Shown here: positions 1 through 12,900 of the stretch, piece after piece
How positions within the stretch are numbered: position 1 is the stretch's first letter
Layout: the number at the start of each line of letters is the position of its first letter
Assembly: GCA_016859345.1 (NCBI GenBank)
Contig: CM029111.1
Span: forward strand, 14,706,214 to 14,770,213
Direction of reading: 5' to 3'
Length of the DNA: 64,000 nt
Source: Istiophorus platypterus
Lineage: Eukaryota > Chordata > Actinopteri > Istiophoriformes > Istiophoridae
The notes under the pieces: generated by a model
What the model was told of the DNA's origin: nothing
Database searches by the model: none
What the model saw: only the letters and a program-made list of their open reading frames with translations
Made by a program: the position numbers and the translations under genes

Positions 1-957
1 AGCACTCATTTCACGCACGTTATCGTCACACTAGCTAGGTTGAAAAAGGAGGTCGCCGGGTGCACAACAATATAACTGCTGAGTGATGAGGTTTCCTCGG
101 AGTCACACTGGTGTGCACCACTCCTGGCAATTTGGTTTGTTTGTGGAAATCAATGAGTCATCTGCTATTTTGTTTTTAGTCAAGCCGGAGGAGGATCTTG
201 ATAATGACACATCAGGATTTATTTTTTTGTTTTGTGGGAAGCCGCTTAATTTCAAAAGAGCCACTGGAATATCCTGAATTTACACTCTTCCCACAAAGCC
301 AAAATGTAGCAAACGATAAGTGAAAATTTCATTAGGACAAAAAATAATAATAATAATAAAAAAAAGATCACATACCGCAAAGAAAGGTTATCTCTTCCAG
401 CATGCGTGCTCACAGACATTTACAGAGCCTTGAGGAGAAAATGAACTTCAAATTAAAATGTCTATTTGATGCATTATCCTAATAGGGACGGATGGGAAAA
501 GAGAACTCCATGGTGCTCTCATCCTTCAGCCTGAGGGGACAGACTTAGGGAGTTGTCATTACCAACTTAGCCCATCAAGATGAGCCTGTTGGGAGGTGGA
601 TTCACTGAGATTGTCTGCTGTTTTGACAGGTGTCTGTGCCGGTTACTTTATCAGGCAATTACAGAATAAATTGAGCTATCTTTGTATGGAAAATATGATT
701 GATCCTGTCAAAAAATTACACAACTACATAATTTCTATTTCTCCTTCGAGTTAGATTTCGAGTATTAGGTTGAGTATTCAAAGGAAGTGTAGTGCTGAAG
801 GATGTAAATGATAAGTGCCTGATGATTTCATCTTTAGGACTAGATTTTGCTCATTTAAGCTTCTGGCAACATTTAGGGTAACATTATCTGCAGTATCAAA
901 CAAAAACACTTGCCTTTTTTGTCACACTGGAGATCAGTACATGAGAAAAAAATTCAA

Positions 958-1255
958 TGACTCAGTAGGGTTGCAACTAGTGATTATTTTCTTTACTGAT
1001 TAATCTGAAAACATTTTCTCAATTAATTAGCAAAAAAGGATCATTTTTCACAGTCACAATTTCTTAATGCTTGAGTTGATGCCTTCAGATGTCCAAAATC
1101 TAGAGACGTTCACTTTATTACCACATACGATAAAGAAAAGCAACAAATTCTCACAACTAAGATGCTGGAAAAGGGATTTCTTTTTTGTCATTTCTGTATT
1201 TACTGTCGATTAACAAATCACTCAATCAACTAATCATTTCAGCTCTTGACTTAAG
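958..1255 (-). repeat. Dispersed repeat, ATTAATCGATTA family, copy 1
   Basis: It begins GGTTGCAACTAGTGATTATT and ends CAACTAATCATTTCAGCTCT, the outer sequences of a teleost dispersed repeat, in reverse orientation relative to the other copies. Confidence 0.55.
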
Positions 1256-1899
1256 ATTCATATTGTTCCTGCGCTTTTCAGCCTGCGCATCATAGCCGTT
1301 ATCGATGGGCCAGACAGCAGACGGGCAGGCAGCCTTTATGTAGCCTATATAGAGTGTGACCCGGGAGCCAGGGCTTTCTGTAAGTGTGCCAACGTGGACG
1401 TGCTTCCAGCAATAGTCATACTCCTGCCAGCTGCATCATCTGTGCCTGCACAAAAGCATGCCCTTTGAAAAGCGCTCAACACACACAAAAGCAGTGATGC
1501 GTGGCGCACATGCATCAATGTGCAAACGTGCATGCTCACATTACTTCTTGTTCAACTTCTTATACCAAAATTAAAAAACCCAAACTGCTTGTTGCAAAGA
1601 AGAAATGGATCAAGTTCAAGATTTGGAAATTAAATTAGGTTCCTCTAGAGTGGGATTTCTTATTCTGTGTTTAATTTTTTTCCTCCTGGTAAATCTTCTC
1701 TTTATTTAGACGTAAATCTCGCACAAATATTCAAAAGGAACCAATACTGAGGCTGGTTTAAAAAGATTTGAGGTGAAATCTAAATATGGGGTGGCAGATT
1801 GAAGTAGAAGCAACAGAGCTCCTCTGTCCTCTAGCTAAAGACTCACTATGAGTCATACCAAGAGCACACATCACTGTAGAGACACTCAATTATGATTCA

Positions 1900-2560
1900 A
1901 ATCTCCATAACGGGGCAATAAAGCCATTTGTCATGTGACCATCTGCAGTGCATCTCCTCTGATTCTGCCTGAATGTAGTTAGCCCCCTGCCCCTGTGGAT
2001 TTATTAGTGCCAGTCTAAAACTGTAATCACCACAGGATCAGTGCTGTGCCGATAGATTAATTTCATTTTCTGTGAATTTCGTAGCCCCCTGAAAAATCTC
2101 TGGGAGCTCTGGAAACAAAGCTGTGCCCTGCAGCCGTCTTTGTTTTACTTTTTCTCCTCAGATTTAAAACAATGTGTGAAGGGAGAGAGCAACACCAGTT
2201 TAGTTCCAGCACCGTAATTATCGCCTGCTTTCGTCTCCCAGGGATGTTCATGGACAAGGGCCTCATAACAGGTGACAGAATGCCTGCCAGCCGCCCCCAG
2301 TTCCCCACCCCCACCCAAGAATGGTGACTATTATAAACCAAAAACGTATGCTCTCAATATATATGCAAATGATGCTGGGTCCCAAGGTGAAGTTCGCAGA
2401 GCAGCAACGCCGCTTGCCTCTGTTTTGCTCATTTGCAAAAATGTTGAGAGTAACAAAGACCACAGGAAATTGAAAAATTGTTACTAAGTATTAGAAAAAG
2501 CAATCATTTTCCCCAGGCAGCCTAATCCTGTGGAAATTGATCTCACCTCTATGCCTGACA
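1900..2560. promoter_or_regulatory. Candidate conserved enhancer upstream of scrt2
   Basis: No ORF with protein character. It contains an exact octamer ATGCAAAT (2363..2370), an inverted near-octamer ATTTGCAA (2430-2437), ACAAAG of SOX type near 2454 and homeodomain-like TTAATTTCA. The balanced base composition and absence of repeats suggest a functional non-coding element, but conservation cannot be tested here. Confidence 0.3.
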
Positions 2561-3059
2561 TGCACTGGTAGGAAAAACACATAACAGGAAAATGCCTGTC
2601 TCAGTGTTACTAGGTGGAAAAATTTGTTTGGTTGTAGATTTCTTTTTTTCGTTTTCTTCTCCCTCCACGCCGTCCTGTGTTCTCAGGAGCCGGTCTCTCT
2701 GTTTGTCCCTTTGGCTGCAAACAGGTGTAGTGAATCCCCAAAAAGAAAATTAGTAAACTGGTGTGTAATTGTTTTCTTGGCTTGCTGCTGGTGCTGCTGG
2801 TGCTGCTGGCGCTGCACACAACACTGAGTAATCTTTCTGCGGGGCTGCTCCGTTCATGCTACGTGCATGCAGATCTGTCCATTTGTTGTCTAATTTTAAA
2901 CACGCTGATACCATCTCACTAATGCGTTTGCTCTTCCTTTGCGTGAAAGTACAAATTGGAAACGACAGTCTATTACCCACTGCTCTGACCTTCGTGATGG
3001 AACATAATGTGAAAAGACCTACAATGCCTTTATTTGAGGGAGGGAGGGAGGGCGAGGAC

Positions 3060-3270
3060 AGAGCGGTGATTAATTAACCCAATTAATTTAGACTAAGATT
3101 ATCTGAACAATTATTTCTCGATAAATCAGAACAAGGTGTGATGATGACTGTTACAGTTAAAGTTTAATTACAGCATTAGAAAATGAAAGCACTTTGCCAG
3201 GGACACACTGGAACATCTTTTGCCGTGAATTAAATTATTACAGAAAATAACATTTTAGAAACAGCAGAAC
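3060..3270. promoter_or_regulatory. Candidate homeodomain-rich element upstream of scrt2
   Basis: TGATTAATTAACCCAATTAA and further TAATTA-type cores lie close together in unique-looking sequence just before the repeat at 3.4 kb. Confidence 0.25.
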
Positions 3271-3417
3271 CGTGAGAAGGAAACCCTCCTCCATGGCAAA
3301 CTCATTCTAAGTTACAGATAAAGTTAGTTTCAGGGACACGCTTTTTTGCTTCCTTGCCGAGAGCAACATGAGAAGATTGATACCTCTCTTGTGCCTGTGA
3401 GCTATGTGTGAATCCAC

Positions 3418-4375
3418 CGCCAGCAGCTGGCTAATGTAGCTTAGCATGAACACTTGAAACATGGAAAAAAGCTAGCCTGGCTCTGTCCAAAGGTAACAAT
3501 ACCCCCCTCAGAAAGGAGTATGTACATCATATTTCTTTGTTGAGATCAGTAATTTGATGTGATTTCATGATTTGTTAGTTTTGGACAGGATCAGGCTAAT
3601 TGTTTCCCCCATGTTTCCAGTCTTTATGCTAAGCTAAGTAAGCCAGCAGTGATGGGCAAGCTACTTGAAAAATTCAATTAATTACTCATCACATATTACT
3701 CATTTAAAAATAATAATGTTATTAATTACTTACCAGTGAAGTAAATATTATATTACTCATTACATTACTTTCCTTATATAATTTCTTTCACGCAGTTAGC
3801 CTATATACCATTGACCAATGGCAACTGACTTAACGTTAACCTCAAGGACTGCACACAGTGCCCCAGAAGTCAGGATCTCAGTGATGCTGTGGGGTTCACA
3901 CACAGCCCAGCTCCTCACAAAACCAGGTCATTCATGAATGTAGGCTTTCCAGTTGCTAACGTTAGCATGTAAGAAAACTTGGGAGTTACTGACTGTTGCA
4001 TTCCTCTTCATTTGCCTGTGGCAAACTGCCTCCTATCACCTCTGATCATCCGCCTTGCACCGAACTCCCACTGAACAAACTCCCAGTAGGACAGCGAAAA
4101 GCTCACCCCCGCAGCTGCACACTACTGGGAATAGTTAACGTAATGTAATTACTGAATTTCAGATTGTAATCCTTTACACTACTTGTTACTGAGAAAAGTA
4201 ATCAATTTACGCTAATGTGTTACTGACCAACACTATTAGCTGGCTGCCGGTGGGGCTCTCATATTTACTGCACAGACTAGAGAGCAGTATCGACCTCCTC
4301 ATCTAACTCTTGGCAAGAAAGCAGAGAAAAAAGAAAGAGCCTTTTCTCCAAAAATGTCAAACTATTCCTTCAAGA
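3418..4375. repeat. Dispersed teleost repeat interrupted by a nested element
   Basis: The left part (GCTAGCCTGGCTCTGTCCAA, 3470-3492) is the imperfect inverse of a later part (GGACAGGATCAGGCTAATTG, 3583-3602, and CAGTCTTTATGCTAAGC). The end reads CATCTAACTCTTGGCAAGAA and TCAAACTATTCCTT. I recognise these as hallmarks of a repeat abundant in percomorph fishes; I cannot name its class with certainty. Confidence 0.65.
3647..4235. mobile_element. hAT-like element nested in the 3.4-4.4 kb repeat
   Basis: It starts CAGTGATGGGCAAGCTACTT and ends TTACTGACCAACACTA, decayed inverted termini of the hAT type common in fish. Flanks TAAGCCAG and TTAGCTGG may be a diverged 8-bp target duplication (5 of 8). 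No transposase is present. Confidence 0.55.
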
Positions 4376-6704
4376 CCAAATGTTTAAAACTGTAACCCAC
4401 ATCCTGATCAGGCATTATCTTAGCCTTGAGAGCTGACACATTTGTTCTTAGTGGGCTGACAAGCGAGCTCCTCACCAAGCATCATAGAGGATAGCTGGTA
4501 GAGATTTCATGTGGTTTATTGCTCTCACTTTCACTGAGGTTATTTATTGGACTGCCATCACGGCCCCTGCTCCGCACAGCCGCCCAGCGCCTGTGTGCCC
4601 CTCAGTGTGTTGGAGGAATTTATGCCACATGAACAGCATACTGAGCTGGAGTTTAAGTGTTATTAAGAAGCATCACTCACGCATAGGATACTATTTACAG
4701 TAATACATTCACACATGCTGCGACTTCCTATGATGGCTCTTGAAGGAAAAATGATGATAGATTGTGTGCGGGGAGTGAGGCTGTAAGAGTGAGCAGTGGG
4801 GGGTGGCGGGGGCGGAGGGGAAACTAGGTTTCAAGTATTCCACAGGCTAAATGAAGAACAAACATGCACCATACAAGACAGTGAAGGAGAAAAGATTATC
4901 ATCTGGAGATGAAAGGTAGAGAGAGAGGGGGAGAGAGATTCATTCTCTGCCACACAGCTGTCTTATTTGCAAGGTGTTGAGAAACCAGTTTTTTTTTTTC
5001 CTCCAAGAGGATGAAAAGATTCTTCTGAAGCCAAAAGGGTCTGCTATCATTTTTGGGCAGCTTGAGCGGTAGAGATGTTATTAGCATAAATTATCTCCCC
5101 CACCAAAGAGATAGGAACATGCTAGCTCCTTTCTGCTTTTCACACTTAATTGCCCTATTTACTGAACAGTTGCCCATGGACAACAAATGCACACACGCTC
5201 GGAGATGCATACAGGACAACAGGCAGACACAAGCCAAATAGGGCATGAGTGATACACTGAACTATCTGCCAAACAGCATTAGATACAGTATGTCTGGGGA
5301 GGCTGTTAGGGTCCATTCAGACTTCATGTTGGACTGGGAAATCCACGGTAAAATATTAGATATTGCTTTCATGACCTTGTTCACTGAGACACGTCTTATC
5401 AGTGTCTGTGTAAAAAGATATTTCAAAAAAGGCTTTTTGTGTCAAATGCATGAATGAAGGCCACCAGAGAGCATCTTAAAGGTGACAAAATAAATAAGAG
5501 TTTTTTTTTAATGACACAGATACTTGTTGCATCTTGGACGAAAATCCCGTTGTATTTTAAACTTTTTAGTCAACGTCTGCTGTAGTCTCTCTCAAGAGCC
5601 AAACAGCTTCCTACTGTAAGCAGCCAAAAAAAAGAAGGCCCCATTGAAGTGACCCAGTAAGCAAGAGTGAGGTGAATTATAGATGGCTATGCCTAATGGA
5701 CTTTTAGCTTCTCTTCACCTCACCCAACAAGCTCAGAGTGTCTTTATATAAGCAATGTCTATTATGACATATTAAATTATATTTTCTGTTGAGTTAATCT
5801 TTTTTTTTTTTCTGGTCAGAATTTGTCAGGTGTCTGAAGCAGGAAAATAAACGATTAAAAAGACTACACATGTCTGTAAACGGAGAGAATGAATTTCTGT
5901 GGATGGGGAAACTGTCTCTCTTGTGGAATGGTGTGAAGGAACAAATCAACCAGATTGACTTTACCCATGCTTCCGGCCAGGTCGCCTCCATTAACCCTGG
6001 AGGGGCCGTAGAGGAGGATGTTAATGAGGCTGAGTGTATATCAGCCTCACCCACCTCCCATCTGACCAGAATGAAGCCAGACCCCCCCCACCCCCCCACC
6101 CAGTCCTAAAAAAACCCATTCCTCCGGCCTGAGGGGGGTCAGTTGCTATGGTAACGTCCTGAGGCACTGACCACATGTCATGAGGGAGTCTAGGGGGCCA
6201 TAAGTGGACCGGCGTTTCGGCATGAGGAGGAGGAGGAGGAGGAGGAGGAGGAGGAGGAGGATGTGGAAACAATCGGCGGAGGGGCTTCCTGCTGTTGGAT
6301 ACTGGTAACCTGAAGCGTGCCTCAATCACAGTGTTTTTCCTTTTTTGTCACAATTCAACCTCTAACCTGTGGCTAACCTGTTGCACTCCTTCTTGAAGTT
6401 GTCTTTAGAGCTCATACGTGATGGGAGGGTGCAACGATTCATCCATCATGTTTCTGTCATCTAGGACTCAGCTGGAGGAGCTGACATCAACATACCAGTG
6501 TTTTTTTTTTTCGCTCCCCATATGAGCAGATAAATGATAAATAACCATAAACTCATTGTGAGTCAGAAAAACAGAAATCTTTTGTTAGTTTTTAATTACA
6601 ATTTGGTTTCAATCACTTATTTAGACAGCAGAGTTTTGGGAGGAAAAAAAACCCCAATAACACAACATGATCATATCATCACAAGACGACTGATGACTGA
6701 ATTT
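4376..6704. other. Gene-free stretch
   Basis: Only simple repeats are visible (GA-rich near 4919-4940, AGG at 6.22 kb). ORFs are below 105 codons and overlap each other on both strands without domains. Confidence 0.7.
6224..6260. repeat. (AGG)n microsatellite
   Basis: A pure AGG trinucleotide tract in the scrt2 upstream flank; it creates a poly-Pro antisense ORF. Confidence 0.95.
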
Positions 6705-7005
6705 AGAGCTGCAGCTAGTCTGATAACTGCTTAATCGTTTCAGTCACTTCTCATGAAAAACACTGAAAAAATGCTGAATATTTTCTGGTTATGGTTCTAA
6801 AATGTCAGGGTTTGCAGCTTTTTTAAAAAAAAGTATATTATTTTAAAATGAATATCTTTGGGCTTCGGATTTGTGCCGAATGAAGGAACTTGTAATGGGT
6901 ATTTTTTCAAAACTGTTAAACACATAAATAATTAATCAATCAATTTATAAAATAATCAGTAGATTATTCAGAGATGAAAAATAACTATCAACTGCAGCCT
7001 TACAA
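6705..7005 (+). repeat. Dispersed repeat, ATTAATCGATTA family, copy 2
   Basis: GAGCTGCAGCTAGTCTGATA, ATATTTTCTGGTTATGGTTC, GAATATCTTTGGGCTTCGGA and AATAATCAGTAGATTATTCA follow the family order. Confidence 0.6.
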
Positions 7006-8019
7006 GAATTTCTTCCCAGCCCTGCTATCATGACCTAAGTATCTATTCAGAACCTATTGGACCTGCCATACTGATGCATGCCTGCCCTTTTTTGTACTTT
7101 AAAGAAGTAAACTGGCTGAGCTCCATTGAACAGCACAAAAAGCAGAGTAATGAGAGCTGCTGTCAGAGGTGAACTGTAGTTCAGCAGGATTCAGACTGCG
7201 GATTTGAAAAGATGCTGAAAGAGTTCATTATCTGGCCAGGAAGGTTCATCCTTCATTTAACATCCCTGCTCCATGGTGTGAAGAATTATTTAGCAGTTCC
7301 TGAGATTGTTTTTTTCCCCTCATGAACAAAATATGATCACTGCAACAACCCAAACATATCAACACAAGAAGCTGCGGTTGATGGCATCTTAAAGAAAACA
7401 GGTGCAATTAGATAATTAAAGGAGTGGATTTTATGATTTTCTGTGAAACACTCGTTCGGAAGGTGACTCTACATGAGAATGTTTACTAAAGGATATATCA
7501 TGCCACAAAAACAAGAACAAAAACCTTCACTGCAGCTCTTTATTTTAGACAGGGATTCTTTCCCTGACCTTCCTCGTCCTTGTCTCTTGGCTTGGTGACA
7601 GCGACGCGAACTTGTCCTGTAATGTACACTTACATATGTGTGATAAATCCTGACTGTGCTGATTTAACACCGCCCCCTCTTGAAACCTGTCGCATCCACA
7701 CTGCAGGGTCACTGTCAGTGGCAGAGATGATTTAGAGCAAGCCGGGTGAGGGGGCGCCCCTAAACGTCTGGATGAATCTACGGCACCTTTAACCACTTTC
7801 ACAGTTTTAAGAGCCCGATCACCATGAAAAGTGCAAAATATATGAAATCAGTCAAAAGCCGAGCCTTTTATCTCAAGGTTGAAGGACCCTCTCAAGGTTT
7901 GCACGGGAATCTACAAGTGCTCATACATATTTTCAACATTTCTCACTTTAAACATTTTGTTTTCAAGTTGGATGTGACTTTTGATAATGTAACCAACTAA
8001 AAAAAATTAAATTACTGTA

Positions 8020-8480
8020 AATATGTAATCATTTCAGATGTCTAACAGACAACTAGTACTTATTGTATAGACTCTCAGAAACTGGCAGGAAACTAATAAT
8101 ATTGGTAGTCAACCACCTGTTCAAGACAATCATAGAGTGAATATTCTCTCTGGTTACAGCTTCTAAAATGTGAGGATGTGATGTTTTTTTTTTGTTTGAC
8201 CGAAAATTAAATACCTTTTGGTATTAGTACTGTTGGATACACAAAGTGCACAATTTCAATATATAACCTTGGTTTTCTGAGAAACAGAGATGGCCATTTT
8301 TCACCACTTTCTAACATTAAAAAACATATATTTTTACTGTTAAAATACCCAACAGTTATAGAAACATAACAGCCAGAAAACAGAACAGAACAGACGCACA
8401 GGTCTAAGCTTTAAAAGCAGTGGGTGTTAATCTATCGTTTTAATGCTGTAAGATAATAATTAATCAAGCAATAGATGTGA
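8020..8480 (+). repeat. Dispersed repeat, ATTAATCGATTA family, copy 3
   Basis: GAATATTCTCTCTGGTTACA, CCATTTTTCACCACTTTCTA and AATAATTAATCAAGCAATAG match family segments; the copy is interrupted by extra sequence, so edges are approximate. Confidence 0.45.
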
Positions 8481-9386
8481 CACAGTTGAGGATAAATCAA
8501 ACAGGTGCACTGTTTCTGTTTCACTTGAGAACTTGTTGCTTTCAGAAGCTAACACCAGAACATATTTTCTGCATAAATATTTAACCTTCATTTATTCTAA
8601 CAAGGGAACAACAACTGTTGAGCTCCAATGAAAAAGAAAAAAAACCCCACAATGTATAATGTAGCATAAAATTCACAGAGTGAGCTAATGAATCCACACA
8701 AACACAAACCAACCCCGAGATATCTGGCCAATTTAGCAAGCACGGATCTAATTCTAGATTTCACTCTAATCAAAAAAGATGTAATTAATTAATCAGATAA
8801 TTCACTGCCACGCATGGCAGGACACACATCTGTGCAGCGGTAATGGGGAGTGTGGGACAAGCTGAGCAGTGCAGCACTGCTACTTCCCCACGGTAGCCCG
8901 TGCGGGTATCCTGTGCGGCTTAAAAAAAAAAAAAAAAAAAAAAGAGGTCCAGCAACCCCCCGAGACGCTCAACCAACCTCTCCTGTACTGTATGTGTGCT
9001 CTCTGCATGTGAGTACAGCGCAGTGTTGTCGAAGGGACGGAAAGATCTGAGGCTGTTTGAGGTAACAGAGATGAGGGAGGCAGCGCCTGTACAAGGCAAA
9101 CATAAACTGTGCCACTTCATCTGAAAACAATGGGGGACAGGACACTGAGTGTGCTCTCAACCACATCTCCATTGTCTGCCCTCCTCTTTTACTCCTCCTC
9201 CGAGCATGGAGCATAAGCGGGGTGAAAGAGGGAGGGGAGGGGGGGCAGCAGTCGGGGCAGTGGGGGTCTGGCTGTGTTCTTTCTCCTCTGTCTGTGTGCG
9301 AATGCACAGACGGTTCAGTAGTAATTTGATGTGTGTCCCCGGGGACATTTGATGGATTAAAGCTAAGCAGCTCCATTTCGCAGCAC

Positions 9387-9450
9387 CACCTGATCTTCCA
9401 CTGCCTGTGCCCCATATAAAGGCTGGCGTGATTGCTGATCTCAGCTAGTC
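9387..9450 (+). promoter_or_regulatory. scrt2: scrt2 core promoter: TATA box with adjacent Snail/Scratch-type E-box
   Basis: TATAAA lies at 9415..9420, about 390 bp upstream of the start codon, so initiation is expected near 9445-9450, just before a CT-rich leader. CACCTG at 9387..9392 (CAGGTG on the other strand) sits 22 bp upstream of the TATA box; this is the E-box type that Snail/Scratch proteins bind. Motif reading only; there is no transcript evidence. Confidence 0.5.
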
Positions 9451-9806
9451 TGACAGTCTCTCTCTCTCCCTCCTCTCTCTGTCTGTCTCCATCTCTTCTC
9501 TTCCTCACTGGTCCCTTAAGCCTGCTGCATCACAGGAGCTATCCAGTGCTGAACAGGATCGCTTTTATTTTTTTATTTTTTTATTTTTCTCGGGGAAGCT
9601 GGGGGAGCCAGAGAGTATCACACAGCATTGCCGTCAGCCTTGTTCTCCACTGGTTTCCATTTTCTTTCTTATGTTTTTTGGCCGCTGTCTTCACATTAAC
9701 CGCAAGGATTACCATCAAGCCAGCTCTGCCCGTGTGCTTCCTCAGTGGGTCTTTTTATTTTTCTCTCATGCGTTTTTCTCAGCTCTGTGTTTTTATCCAT
9801 TGAAAC

Positions 9807-9966
9807 ATGCCCCGCTCATTTTTGGTGAAGAAGATCAAGCTTGATGATTTCTCTTCGTCCAATGTGGCCACCTCCAATCATCATCACCACCTGGACGACT
9901 CGTTCACTTTTGCACGCTCCATCACAGACTCGGTGACCAGCCTTGGGGTTCGCCTCAGTGAGAATG
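9807..9966 (+). CDS. scrt2: scrt2 coding exon 1 (SNAG domain)
   Basis: The exon encodes 53 codons plus one base: the SNAG domain, a Ser/Asn/His stretch (SSSNVATSNHHHH) and an acidic-aromatic linker. The start codon is chosen because SNAG must be at the extreme N-terminus to function. The donor is G|gtgagt. Confidence 0.95.
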
Positions 9967-12900
9967 GTGAGTTAACATGCCTCCACTAGTCTGCCCCGCT
10001 CCAGTTAAAGATGTGCTGGCGCTCCTGCCTGTAGACCGGCTCCAGTGCCGATTTCAGCAATGCCCGAATATTTTCCACACTTAGCACAGATGCCATCCTC
10101 TTTTGTTTTTGTGCCGGGTGAGATTTCCTTTCGCTTTAGCCAATAACATGCTCATGGAGTGTAAATTAATGTAAGATATTACATGCAGCCGGCTGAATTT
10201 TGCATCAGTATCCCGAATAATCCTCTCCAGAGGCACCCCACCCCCACCGCTGTGCTCCCAGACTTTTGTTTTTTGACTCCAGTGAAGGACAGACACAATT
10301 CAGGTCACAGCCACGGATTAGCTTATGTAAATAGGGAACAAAACATGTGTCTAATCAGGAGACGCTCCAGTTACGTATGTGTATGATTGCACCAACCCTG
10401 TGGTAGCCGAACACACATAGACCGACTAAATCTGGTCATCATCTGCACTAAAAAATTCATGAATATGAGAGATGAGTATCAGATGATACGTTTGTCCTTA
10501 GCTGTTATTGTCCTTGAGTTCCCATCACGGTCCGATCCTCCCTTGCCCCCCTCTTCCCATCCAAATGGAGCATGCACAGTCTCCCCACCCCCATCGCTCC
10601 ACTACATCTTTCTCTTCCTTCCGGGCATTTGAAAACTAGCAGGGGTTAGAGTTTCAGCCGTGCAGGCCTATCGCCGCCACTAGAGACATCCACACACTGT
10701 ACAGTACGGCTGGGAGGGAGGTGAGGAGCTGGGCCGAGGGGATGGCGAAGGGAAGGAGAAAAAGGAGACAAAAATGCTTTGGGCAGCAATGAGGCTGATC
10801 ACGTGACGGAGGTTGTACAGTAAACACGAAGAAAGGCACATAGCTGCACTGGTGTTCAACACACGGACCTACCACGCTGAGCCAGAGCCAGCGCTGAGGG
10901 GCGACCTTCACTTTCACGGTCCGCTTTAAGCTCGCCACTTCCATTTTGTGGCCGCGTTTTGAGGGCCATACGTGTGTCTTTGTTGTGATTTGTTAGGATA
11001 TTTTCACAGCGCAAGAGTCTTCACAGTGCACAGCTAAAGGCTGTGATGCTGCCCACCTGTTATTCAGCTGTGTCAATAACAAGACTCAGTGAAATGTAGA
11101 TGGATCAGGATTAGAGGAATTAATAATCTTTTATTTGTGCTAAAAGAGACTGGACTATTTTGTAAAATCAAATGGTTTGTTAAATTCGAAACAACCTGCT
11201 GGGTAGAGACTTGGCAATAATAGAAAAAAAACATCATATATATTTAGCAGGTATATTTTGTAGCTCATAATAACTGTTCTTTAGATTTCCTGCCTCGTTT
11301 TTATATTATTATTATTATTATCATCATTAAAGAATCCATTTGTGTAGCTATTGTCACTCTCAATTTTTCCTTAATCTATTGTTCAACTCCATTAAAAATA
11401 AGCATTACATTAAAAAGAAGAAAAGAAACGATAAGGCACTACATTGATGTTGACAAAAGGCATTTGATTTGAACAAAAGAACCCTTTTCACGCTGAGTCA
11501 AAAAAAGGCAAAAGGCAAAAAAAGAAAAAAAGGAATAAGAAAGAAGAATTCTGCGCGAGGCTGAAATACCTAACATCAGCACTTCTGCCGTGCCAGGAGA
11601 TTTTCTTTCCCCCCATTGTGGAGACATTTGACTTGAGTGTCTGTTGAACAACAAAGAGGGGTGGCTGAGAGGGTCCATTAATTACATCCTTGCTTTGCAT
11701 TAGAGAAATGAGTCTATGAGCTGTAAAGGCTGATACAGCATGAGTCCTAAATGATGAGCTCCATGTCTGACCTTGGGTAATTGAAACATAGTAAACAAGG
11801 CTTCTTACACTGATACAAAAAAAGAAAAAAATTAATTAAAAAAAAATTAAATAAAATAATAATAAAAAAAACCCTCACTATTATAAGGGCCACGTTGTCG
11901 TATGCAGTGCAAAAGCTCTACAGCTATTTTCAAGAGAGTCCAGTTTTTTAGTGACTATAAAACAAGTGGATATGGCTACAGAGTATCGTTGAAGCTGCAG
12001 TATTTGATTGTAAATTCAATTGTAAATGTGAGAATTTAGTTTTAAAAGTTCAAAATAGGCAATATTTCTTTGTTTAATTTTTTTTTTTTCCTTTTTTTTG
12101 GAAAGAAAGTGTTGCTCTCTCTCAGACAAATGCCATCTGCGTGGTTTGGAGCAGCGAACCCATGCAGTGCAGCATGATAATGTGTGCACGGGCCTGGTGA
12201 TTCCCTGTCCCTGGGTGTCACGGTCATGTCTTTGACAGAGTGGGTGTGTGAACAGAAAAACCCTTTGGGAGTGGAGACGCTGTAGTAGGAGAGCACTTCA
12301 GCTGAGTTCTTAATGGCCTGTTTCTTGAAGGCACTTGAATGTGCTCGCTGCTGCAGGCAGGTGACCCTCTTCACAAACAGTGTGTACCGTGCCATGTCTC
12401 ACGTTATCGGCCCCCCAACACACCCGTGCTCAATAAACTATTATTGTGTGTCGCAGACACTTGATCCTCTCCGGCGCTCAACTCTTCTAACAGCTGCACA
12501 ATTTTACAGATGATGGCCCATTGATCAGTTCAAAACTTTGAATTTCATTAAAAGGCAGTCAATACCTAATTTCCAGTGCTTGCTGCACACAGTGCTCAGG
12601 AATGGCTTTCTTTTTCTGCAGTTATGCACTATTTCTCTCAGGAAAGGAAGTTCACCACATTTCACATTCGTTCTAGTATGTCCAACTTATACAATATCAA
12701 CCCTGGAGGTAAAATGCTTCAGTATTTACTCAGGTCCTGAGATTCACAGCATAAAAATACATATATTGAATTCTGTTTGGATGCATTTAGGCTGCCAACG
12801 AGCCTTTTAGCTCCTCTGGCACTGAGCTGCTTCGGAGGGAAAGGAAAGAAATGAACGATGCCAACAAAAATATATCTCTCTGAAATCATGCTCTACATAG

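Noticed and set aside
8969..9508. 179-codon minus-strand ORF across the scrt2 promoter
   Set aside because: Low-complexity Arg/Ser/His content, several competing frames, overlaps the TATA box region and has no recognisable domain or splice partner.
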